Assembly: GCF_020172665.1 (NCBI RefSeq)
Contig: NZ_CP083985.1
Location: forward strand, 103,418-167,417
Source of the DNA: [Mycobacterium] zoologicum
Lineage (GTDB): Bacteria; Actinomycetota; Actinomycetes; Mycobacteriales; Mycobacteriaceae
Direction: 5' to 3'
DNA length: 64,000 bases
The notes under the pieces are model-generated. The model was given only the letters and a program-made list of their open reading frames with translations. It made no database searches and had not been told where the DNA came from. Position numbers and translations under genes: made by a program. Within the stretch, counting starts at the first letter, position 1, and each line of letters opens with the position of its first letter. Shown one piece after another: positions 46,833 to 53,402 of the stretch.

Positions 46833-48101
46833 ATGGACCCGTACACGATCATCTCCGCCGACACCCACGCCGAACTGCCGACTGAGCGGTACCGCGAGTA
46901 CGTCGACCCCGAATACCTCGACGACTTCGAGGTCTATCTGGCCGAGAAGACCGCCGCGGCGCAGGCCGGCGGGTTCATCGACGAGGAGTTCGCCCAGGAG
47001 TGGTTCGACGAGCACGGTGAGGGCATCGCCGGCGGCTGGGATGTGGCGCTGCGGGATCGGGAACTCGACGGCGACGGGGTGGCCGGCGAGGTCATCTTCC
47101 CCGACGCCGACGCGGTGACCGGGGTCGCCGGGGCCCCGTTCGGGGCCGGCCTGGGCCAGTCCGGCGACCTGGACCCCGGACGCGCCATGGCCGGGGCGCG
47201 GGCCCACAACCGCTGGCTCGCCGAACTGTGCGGCCACAGCCCCGAGCGGCGCGCCGGGGTCGCGGTGGTGCCGATCCTGGCCGACGTCGATGCCGCGGTC
47301 GCCGAGATCACCCGCGCGGCGGAATCCGGGCTGCGGGGCGGGATCCTGATCCCGGCCCGCTGGGTCGGCTACCCGCCGTACCACGACCGCCGCTACGACA
47401 AGGTCTGGGCCGCTTGCCAAGACCTGCAGATGCCGGTGCACACCCACTCCGGGCCGGCCCCGCAGGAGGAGTACGGCGGGCACCTGGGCATCTACGTCAC
47501 CGAGGTGCGCTGGTGGGGCGCCCGGCCGTTGTGGTTCGCATTGTGGTCGGGGGTGTTCGAGCGTTTCCCCGGCCTGCGCTGGGGGGTCACCGAGTGCGGC
47601 GCCTTCTGGGCCAACGATCTGCTCTGGCTGATGGACACCCGGTTCCTGCGAGAGCACTCGGCCAAGAAGATGAGCCACCACATGGAAGGCGACCTGACGA
47701 TGCCGCCGTCGGCCTACTTCGACCGGAACTGCTTCATCGGGGCCACCACCACCGAGCGCCGGGAGCTGGCCAGACGCTACGAGATCGGTGTCTCCAACAT
47801 GTTGTGGGGCAACGATTTCCCGCACCCGGAAGGGACCTGGCCGCACACCCTCGACTGGCTGCGGCGGTCCTTCTGGGACATTCCGGTCGACGAGACCCGA
47901 CAGATGCTCGGCCTGGCGGCAGCTGAGCTGTACAACTTCGATCTCGCGGCGCTGGCCCCGCTGGCCGCGCGCATCGGCCCCACCCCGGCCGACCTCGGTC
48001 AGGACGACGCGGTCAGCATCCCGAAGTGGGAGGCGGCGCGGGAGATCGGCCGGCACTGGCTCACCGACGCCGAGCCGATCCCCGACCTGGTGCAGAACTG
48101 A
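46833..48101 (+). CDS. Amidohydrolase_2-family metal enzyme, copy 2 of 3
   Basis: Second of three tandem paralogues, 422 residues. Metal-site segments are 'SADTHAELP', 'PVHTHSGP' and 'MLWGNDFPHPEG'. It has an N-terminal insertion rich in acidic residues (about 25-60) absent from the other two, and its middle His segment is THSGP instead of a HHGG/QHAG type. This suggests a different substrate or step. AAAGGA precedes the ATG; 15 bp separate it from copy 1. Confidence 0.85.
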   Translation: MDPYTIISADTHAELPTERYREYVDPEYLDDFEVYLAEKTAAAQAGGFIDEEFAQEWFDEHGEGIAGGWDVALRDRELDGDGVAGEVIFPDADAVTGVAGAPFGAGLGQSGDLDPGRAMAGARAHNRWLAELCGHSPERRAGVAVVPILADVDAAVAEITRAAESGLRGGILIPARWVGYPPYHDRRYDKVWAACQDLQMPVHTHSGPAPQEEYGGHLGIYVTEVRWWGARPLWFALWSGVFERFPGLRWGVTECGAFWANDLLWLMDTRFLREHSAKKMSHHMEGDLTMPPSAYFDRNCFIGATTTERRELARRYEIGVSNMLWGNDFPHPEGTWPHTLDWLRRSFWDIPVDETRQMLGLAAAELYNFDLAALAPLAARIGPTPADLGQDDAVSIPKWEAAREIGRHWLTDAEPIPDLVQN

Positions 48102-48111
48102 GGAAACCACG

Positions 48112-49365
48112 ATGGATCGCTACGTCGTCATCTCGACCGACACCCACGCCGGAGCCGATCTCTACGATTACAAGCCGTATCTCCCGGCCTCGCTGCACGA
48201 CGAGTTCGACGCCTGGGCCAAGGTGTACAGCAGCCCGTTCGACGACTTGATCGTCGCCACTGCCAACCGCAACTGGGACCACGACCTACGCATCACCGAG
48301 ATGGACGCCGACGGGGTTGCCGCCGAGGTGTTGTTGCCCAACACCGTTCCACCGTTCTTCCCGACCACCCCCAACATCACCATCAGCCTGCCCCGCACCC
48401 GTGACGATTTCGAGAAACGTTGGGCCGGAGTGCAGGCCCACAACCGGTGGCAAATCGACTTCTGCGCGCTGGCCCCGACGCGACGTCGCGGTCTGATTCA
48501 GATCTTCCCCAACGACATCGAGTTGGCGTGCCAGGAGATTCGCTGGGGTGCCGCGCAGGACTGCTTCGGCGGGGTGCTCATCCCGGCCGTGTCACCGGGT
48601 GATCCGCAGGTGGCCCCGCTGTTTCACACCCGCTACGAACCGATCTGGGCCCTGTGCGCGGAACTCGACCTGACGGTGGTGCAGCACGCCGGGGCCGGCA
48701 GCCCCGAGATGCCGATGGACCAGCCGGCCTCCAACCCGGTGCTCATCACCGAGATGGCGACGTGGGCCCAGCGAACCTTGGGTCACCTGATCCTCGCCGG
48801 AGTCTTCGAGCGGTACCCGACGCTGCGATTCGTCCCGACCGAGCAGGGCACCATGTGGGTGCAGCAACAGCTGATGCTGCTCGACGTCATGGTGCCGATG
48901 ATGAAGACCGAGGCGCACAACCGCACCTACGGGATGTTCGGTGGGTCCTCCGTCGACGAGATGACCCTGCTGCCCAGCGAATACGCCCGGCGGAATGTCT
49001 ACCTGGCCAGCGAGCTGACCCCCTACGAGTCGTCGATGATCGACTACCTGGGGGCCGACCACATCATGTGGGGCAGCGACTACCCGCACGAGGAGGGTTT
49101 CGCGCCGCACTCCAAACTGGCGATCCGCTGGGCGCTGCATGACCGGTCCGAGGACGAGTGCCGGAAGATCCTCGGCGGCAACGCGGCCCGGCTGTACCGG
49201 TTCGACCTGGATGCGCTGGCGCCCGTCGCCGCCAAGATCGGGCCGACCGTCGACGAAGTCGCCACACCGCTGGGCGACACCGGATATGTGTCCCCAGGCG
49301 GCTTCGGCTACCGGCCGTTCGAAGGCGGGCTGGCACTCAAGCGGATGGCGCCGGCCCGCGGGTAG
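48112..49365 (+). CDS. Amidohydrolase_2-family metal enzyme, copy 3 of 3
   Basis: Third tandem paralogue, 417 residues, with 'STDTHAGAD', 'VVQHAGAG' and 'IMWGSDYPHEEG'. The N-terminal 80 residues resemble copy 1 closely, including the shared 'NTVPPFFP' stretch, and the C-terminus has a Gly-rich tail. It starts 10 bp after copy 2. The next gene is convergent, so the operon from the IclR-controlled promoter ends here. Confidence 0.86.
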   Translation: MDRYVVISTDTHAGADLYDYKPYLPASLHDEFDAWAKVYSSPFDDLIVATANRNWDHDLRITEMDADGVAAEVLLPNTVPPFFPTTPNITISLPRTRDDFEKRWAGVQAHNRWQIDFCALAPTRRRGLIQIFPNDIELACQEIRWGAAQDCFGGVLIPAVSPGDPQVAPLFHTRYEPIWALCAELDLTVVQHAGAGSPEMPMDQPASNPVLITEMATWAQRTLGHLILAGVFERYPTLRFVPTEQGTMWVQQQLMLLDVMVPMMKTEAHNRTYGMFGGSSVDEMTLLPSEYARRNVYLASELTPYESSMIDYLGADHIMWGSDYPHEEGFAPHSKLAIRWALHDRSEDECRKILGGNAARLYRFDLDALAPVAAKIGPTVDEVATPLGDTGYVSPGGFGYRPFEGGLALKRMAPARG

Positions 49366-49376
49366 CGGTCGCGCCT

Positions 49377-50558
49377 TTAGATCATCGCCCGCAGCGGGCC
49401 CTGCGGCTCGATGCCCAACGAACTCAGTGCCGAGGCGTGGAACGTGGTCCCGGGCACGTGGATCGCATGGTTGAGCCCGGCATGCGCGTCGCGCCAATAC
49501 CGTTGCAGCGGTTTGCCCATCCGCAGCGCGTTGCCGCCGGAGCGAGCGAAGATCTCATCGACGGCGCCCACCGCGCGCCACACCGCACGAACCTGGGTGC
49601 GGCGCCCCGCGGCGCGGTCGGCGAAGCTGACTTCCTTGCCGGCGGCGACCATGTCGTAGATCCGGTCGGCGTTGGCCAGCAGCTCCTGCCGGGCGGCGTT
49701 GATGTCGGCGGCCGCCTCCCCTATCGCGTACATGACATAGGGGTCGTCTTTGATCGCGGTCCCGGTGGCGCCCACCCGTTCCCGCTGATAGTCCAGATGG
49801 GCGGCCAGCGCGCCTTCGGCGATACCGATGACCGCCGAGGAGATGCCGAGCGGGAACATCGTCGACCACGGCATCAGATATAGCGGATCTGTCATGCCGG
49901 CCTCGCGCTGGGCGCTGCCGTCCATCACCTTCATGCCGTCCATCGTGCGGTAGCTCGGAACGAAGGCGTCTTTGACGATCACGTCCTTGGACCCGGTTCC
50001 GCGCAGCCCCACCACATCCCAGGAGTCGTCGACGATCTCGTAGTCCGAGCGCGGCAGGATCATGTGCAGGATGGCCGGTGGCATCACCGGAACGCCGTCG
50101 GCGTCGCCGACGATCGCACCGAGAATGATCCAGTCGCAGTGGTCGGTACCGGAGCTGAATCCCCACCGGCCGTTGAAGATGTAGCCGTCGTCGACCGGCT
50201 TGGCCACACCCTGCGGCGCATACGGCGAGGCCATCCAGGTGTTGACGTCGGTGCCCCAGATCTCGTCGCCCACCCGCGGATCGGCGTAGGCCAGCTGGTA
50301 GGGGTGCACCCCGACCACCCCGTTGACCCATCCCGCCGACGGGTCCAGTGCCGCGGTGGCCATCACGGTTTCGGCCCACTCGCGCGGATGCGCCTGGAAT
50401 CCACCGTGTTTGGCCGACTGCAGCAACCGGATCGAGCCGGCGTCCTTCATCGCCTTGACGGTCTCATCGGTCAGTCGGCCGATCCGCTCGGCTTCGCCGG
50501 CCTGCTCCCGCAACTGGTCGGCGATGCCCATCAGTCGGTCGATTACCCGTTCACCCAT
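49377..50558 (-). CDS. HsaA-like flavin-dependent monooxygenase (acyl-CoA dehydrogenase fold)
   Basis: 393-residue protein closest in layout to HsaA, the oxygenase of 3-HSA hydroxylase in cholesterol ring degradation, which is also about 394 residues. Shared features are 'RLPDETVKA'-like start, 'WGFSSGTDHCDW', 'VVGLRGTGSKDVIVKD' and 'QRYWRDAHAGLNHA'. Such enzymes take reduced flavin from a separate reductase, and none is seen here. It is transcribed toward the amidohydrolase operon. It may hydroxylate the ring substrate of this island. Confidence 0.84.
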   Translation of the reverse strand: MGERVIDRLMGIADQLREQAGEAERIGRLTDETVKAMKDAGSIRLLQSAKHGGFQAHPREWAETVMATAALDPSAGWVNGVVGVHPYQLAYADPRVGDEIWGTDVNTWMASPYAPQGVAKPVDDGYIFNGRWGFSSGTDHCDWIILGAIVGDADGVPVMPPAILHMILPRSDYEIVDDSWDVVGLRGTGSKDVIVKDAFVPSYRTMDGMKVMDGSAQREAGMTDPLYLMPWSTMFPLGISSAVIGIAEGALAAHLDYQRERVGATGTAIKDDPYVMYAIGEAAADINAARQELLANADRIYDMVAAGKEVSFADRAAGRRTQVRAVWRAVGAVDEIFARSGGNALRMGKPLQRYWRDAHAGLNHAIHVPGTTFHASALSSLGIEPQGPLRAMI

Positions 50559-50639
50559 GTTGTCGCCCTAACGTCGTGGATGCGAAAAGCGGTGGTCTGC
50601 TGCAGGTGATGATGACACGGCCGGCGCGCGGCGTCCGCC

Positions 50640-50834
50640 GAAAAGACAACCGGGACAATCATGCGTCTGCCGGCTGTAGCGATGCGGGATCGAGTCGAAG
50701 ATGAACTGACCGCCGGGAAATCGTGTTGCGCACTCGGCGATCAGGTTCAGTGCGTCATGCGGGGCGAGGTACATCAGCAGGCCCTCCGCGGTGATCAGGA
50801 TCGGGCGATCATCGCCGACGTGAGTCATCCAGCC
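50640..50834 (-). pseudogene. Remnant of a class I SAM-dependent methyltransferase
   Basis: A 65-codon stretch encodes the middle of an LCM/PPM1-type methyltransferase common in mycobacteria, recognisable by '[13 protein letters not shown]' and 'FPGGQFIFDSIPH'. The N-terminal SAM-binding part and the C-terminal third are missing, and the flanking codons in the same frame are unrelated. It abuts the deacylase remnant on the other strand at about 50830, so the junction is a rearrangement point. Confidence 0.7.
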
Positions 50835-51103
50835 GTGGGCCCGCGACCGGCATCGCGGCGACAAGCTGCCGCTGGAATACCTGGTGCGCAAACAGTGCCG
50901 GGACAACCGCGCAACTGTTCGGGCTGAGTGACCGCGGGGTCATCGAGGTCGGCAAGAAGGCCGACCTCAACGTGATCGACATGGAGGCGCTGAGGCTGCA
51001 CCCGGCCCGGATGGCCTACGACCTGCCGGCCGGTGGCCGGCGTCTGCTGCAGGGCGCCAGCGGGTATGTCGCGACGATCGTCAGCGACGACCCGGGCGCA
51101 TGA
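50830..51103 (+). pseudogene. Frameshifted 3' fragment of an N-acyl-D-amino-acid deacylase gene
   Basis: Aligns almost base for base with 61087-61340, the 3' part of the complete gene at 59648-61411 (for example '[11 protein letters not shown]' and 'KADLNVIDM'). One extra base around 50905-50915 shifts the frame: the first frame ends at a TGA near 50929, and the second continues in register to TGA at 51101-51103. Everything 5' of the fragment is absent, so it cannot encode an enzyme. Confidence 0.8.
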
Positions 51104-51112
51104 GCACTTCCA

Positions 51113-51409
51113 TCACAAGTGCAAATCTGTGTCCATCCGTCGGTGTAGGACGCGGATGACATCAACGACGTCCTCAGCGGTCAACCGGTAGAACAGTGCG
51201 TGGGAACCGACCGATAGCTTGCGATAGCCGAGTCGGATCTCATCGCAGGTCCGGCCGATCCGAGGATTCGCCGCAACGCGTGCGATGGCGTATTGGATTT
51301 CGCGCAGGTATTCATCGGCCTGATCAATGCCCCACTGCTCGTGGGTGTAATCCCATATCTGTTCCAGGTCCGCCTGCGCGGCCGGCGAGAGTAGATATCG
51401 GCTGGTCAC
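51113..51409 (-). CDS. parE: ParE/RelE-superfamily toxin
   Basis: Toxin of 98 residues with the ParE layout: 'YLLSPAAQADLEQIWDYT' at the N-terminus, 'NPRIGRTCDEIRLGYRKL' in the middle and 'HALFYRL...VIRVLHRRMD' at the C-terminus. ParE toxins inhibit DNA gyrase. The GTG start overlaps the antitoxin stop by 4 bp. It lies beside a rearrangement scar. Confidence 0.9.
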   Translation of the reverse strand: MTSRYLLSPAAQADLEQIWDYTHEQWGIDQADEYLREIQYAIARVAANPRIGRTCDEIRLGYRKLSVGSHALFYRLTAEDVVDVIRVLHRRMDTDLHL

Positions 51410-51657
51410 CGGGTGCGTGATACTTCGGTCCGCTTGCGGTCGAGAAACGCGTCGAAGTCAAATGGCGTGGACGCGCCGCTACGTTCGCCATCCTCCAGCG
51501 CGGTGCGCAGCACACGTAGCTGGGTTTCACGATCCTCCAGTAGTCGCAAGGCCGAGCGAATGACCTCACTGACCGATCGGTAGCGGCCGGCCGCGATCTC
51601 CTGATCGATGAAGGCCTGGTAGTGCTCGTCGAGCACGAAGGAAGTGTTCTTGCCCAT
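51406..51657 (-). CDS. parD: ParD-type antitoxin
   Basis: Antitoxin of 83 residues, with a ribbon-helix-helix start ('KNTSFVLDEHYQAFIDQEIAAGRYRSVSEVIRSALRLLE' region, residues 3-42) and a charged C-terminal tail that would bind the toxin. It precedes the toxin gene with a 4-bp overlap, the usual order. An A+T-rich stretch with TATCGAGGGATA at about 51680-51691 lies just upstream and may be the autoregulatory operator. Confidence 0.9.
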   Translation of the reverse strand: MGKNTSFVLDEHYQAFIDQEIAAGRYRSVSEVIRSALRLLEDRETQLRVLRTALEDGERSGASTPFDFDAFLDRKRTEVSRTR

Positions 51658-51863
51658 GATGAGAAGGTACCAAATCTTGGTATCGAGGGATACCGGCGAT
51701 CAGATCCGGCAGCGCGGGCAGGTAGGCGGTGAAGTAGGGGCGCAGACCGTCCAGCCCGCGGGTCACGACGACGGCGGCGTCGTCCCGCTCGGCGGCCAGC
51801 CGGTCGGGGGAGCGTGCCCGCGCCACAGTCGGCGGTCCAGCGGTGCCCGGGAAGCGCACGAGC

Positions 51864-52433
51864 TCAGGACGGCTCCCGGGCGACGCCGCGCTCGAAGATG
51901 CGGGTCAGCGTCGGCACGATGGTGTGCCGGTCCACCAGGCCGTGGGCCGCCTCGCGGCTGGCCTTGATCATCAGGCCGAACAACGCGATCCGGATCCACT
52001 CCGCGCTGATCTCCGGGTCGAAGACACCTTCGCGTTGCCCGCGGACGATGAGATCGAGGATCGGCGTCGAGTTGGGCAGCTGTTCGCCGGGGATATCGCG
52101 CAGCACGGCCGGGTCGGCGAACAGAAACACGATCCGGTCGCCCTCGGGAACCAGGCTGGTGATCAGCCGGCGCATCGCGTCGCGGGCCGGACCCTGGTCG
52201 ATGGCCGCGTCGGCGATCGTCTCATCGATGACGCGGATCGAGTCCAGGGTGGTCTCGTGGATCAACCGGTCCCGGTCGGCGAAGTAGCGGTGCACGGTGG
52301 AGCGGGCCACCTCGGCGGCGGCGGCGATCATCGGCAGGGTGGCGGTGCGATCCCGGGCCAGCACCGATGCCGTCGCACCGAGAATCGCCGCACGGGTGCG
52401 CGATTGTGAACCGGTGAGCTCTGCGACGTCCAT
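51864..52433 (-). CDS. TetR regulator of the MmpS-MmpL operon
   Basis: Repressor of 189 residues: helix-turn-helix at about 33-55 ('LPMIAAAAEVARSTVHRYFADRDRLI') and a C-terminal ligand domain. ATG 52433 is the likely start; the upstream in-frame codons lie in the divergent membrane-protein gene. It faces the MmpS-MmpL operon across a gap with a perfect palindrome. The 206 bp between this gene and parD contains no clear gene, only a short unrecognised open frame. Confidence 0.87.
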   Translation of the reverse strand: MDVAELTGSQSRTRAAILGATASVLARDRTATLPMIAAAAEVARSTVHRYFADRDRLIHETTLDSIRVIDETIADAAIDQGPARDAMRRLITSLVPEGDRIVFLFADPAVLRDIPGEQLPNSTPILDLIVRGQREGVFDPEISAEWIRIALFGLMIKASREAAHGLVDRHTIVPTLTRIFERGVAREPS

Positions 52434-52472
52434 GCCGCGATGATAGACCCTCACCCGCCCCTTTATGGGACA

Positions 52473-52502
52473 TTGACGTCCGATTACTAGACGATCTAGT
52501 CT
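52473..52502 (+). promoter_or_regulatory. Promoter with TetR operator palindrome
   Basis: TTGACG (52473-52478), N18, TAGTCT (52497-52502). The perfect palindrome ACTAGA-CGA-TCTAGT (52486-52500) overlaps the spacer and the -10 hexamer, so a bound dimer would block RNA polymerase. It lies between the divergent TetR gene and the membrane protein-MmpS-MmpL operon. Confidence 0.7.
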
Positions 52503-52527
52503 TGACGACGGAAAAAGGGGTGGCGCG

Positions 52528-52980
52528 ATGAACTGGAACTTCCTCGGCACGAACTGGCACTTGTTCGGTGACCTGGCCGCGGTCGCCTTCGTAGTGCTGC
52601 TGGTGGCGGCGACCGGGGTGTTCTTCCACATCCGGCGCCTGCGCAACCGGGCGCCGCTGCCGATCAGCGAGGGAGTCGGGGCCCGCAAAGCGGTCTTGGC
52701 CAAGGTGCGCAAGGGCGAGCCGCTCTCGCCGCAGGAGCATGAGTTCGTCGGCCGGGTGATCGACGACCACCGCACTGCGCTGGCGTTCTGCATTCCCGCC
52801 GCGATCTTCTCGCTGGGCTGCTTCTATGTGCTCGGCAGCCTGGAGCAACTGCACGGCGCCACCCCGTCCGAACGCACCTTCATCGGGGTGATCCCGATGT
52901 TCGGCTCGTTGAACGTGACCGCCCAGACGCTGCGGATCGCCAAACTCAAGAAGCGCCTGCCGGTTTCGGTGACGCAGTGA
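52528..52980 (+). CDS. Membrane protein, first gene of the MmpS-MmpL operon
   Basis: Unrecognised 150-residue protein with two or three hydrophobic segments: one near the N-terminus (about 12-32), one at about 85-103 and a weaker one near 112-128, separated by a basic cytosolic stretch. GGGG upstream serves as ribosome-binding site. Its stop overlaps the GTG of mmpS. Small accessory membrane proteins preceding mmpS/mmpL pairs occur in other mycobacteria; the role is unknown. Confidence 0.75.
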   Translation: MNWNFLGTNWHLFGDLAAVAFVVLLVAATGVFFHIRRLRNRAPLPISEGVGARKAVLAKVRKGEPLSPQEHEFVGRVIDDHRTALAFCIPAAIFSLGCFYVLGSLEQLHGATPSERTFIGVIPMFGSLNVTAQTLRIAKLKKRLPVSVTQ

Positions 52981-53402
52981 GCTCGCTGCTGGCGCGGGCC
53001 TGGCTGCCGCTGGTCGCGGTGGTCGCGCTCGGCCTCGGCGCGATCGGGATGTGGAAAGTGCACCAGATGTCGGCTCCCGGGCCGGTTCTGACGGTCAACC
53101 CGCCGCAGGCACCCGAACAGTTCACGCCGAAGACGTTGAGCTACGAGGTATTCGGCTCACCCGGGGCGGGTGTGCTGCTGTCTTACGTCGACCTCAATGG
53201 GTACCCGCACACCGTCGAACTGGACTCCTTGCCGTGGCGCCATGACGAGACCACGATGCTGACGGTGGTGTCGGGCAGCGTCTCGGTGCAGGTGCGCGGC
53301 GACTACGTCGGCTGCCGGATCCTGGTCAACGACGTCGTCCGCGACGAGCACACCAACGCCCGCGACAACGCCGACATCGCCTGCCGGGTCAAGTCCGCAT
53401 GA
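52977..53402 (+). CDS. MmpS-family accessory lipoprotein-type protein
   Basis: MmpS protein of 141 residues with an N-terminal membrane helix (about 8-27) and the MmpS beta domain ('LSYEVFGSPGAGVLLSYVDLNG', and 'GCRILVNDVVRDEHTN'). MmpS proteins sit in the periplasm beside their MmpL transporter and assist export of lipids, siderophores or drugs. It overlaps both neighbours by 4 bp (GTGA and ATGA). Confidence 0.92.
   Translation: MSSLLARAWLPLVAVVALGLGAIGMWKVHQMSAPGPVLTVNPPQAPEQFTPKTLSYEVFGSPGAGVLLSYVDLNGYPHTVELDSLPWRHDETTMLTVVSGSVSVQVRGDYVGCRILVNDVVRDEHTNARDNADIACRVKSA

Noticed and set aside
50568..50906. A full 112-codon minus-strand gene
   Set aside because: Only codons about 25-89 resemble a methyltransferase; the ends are unrelated sequence, so it was called as a remnant instead.
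51566..51859. 97-codon minus-strand frame between the antitoxin and the TetR gene
   Set aside because: It overlaps the antitoxin start, has no recognisable domain, and its middle could be a gene remnant at most.
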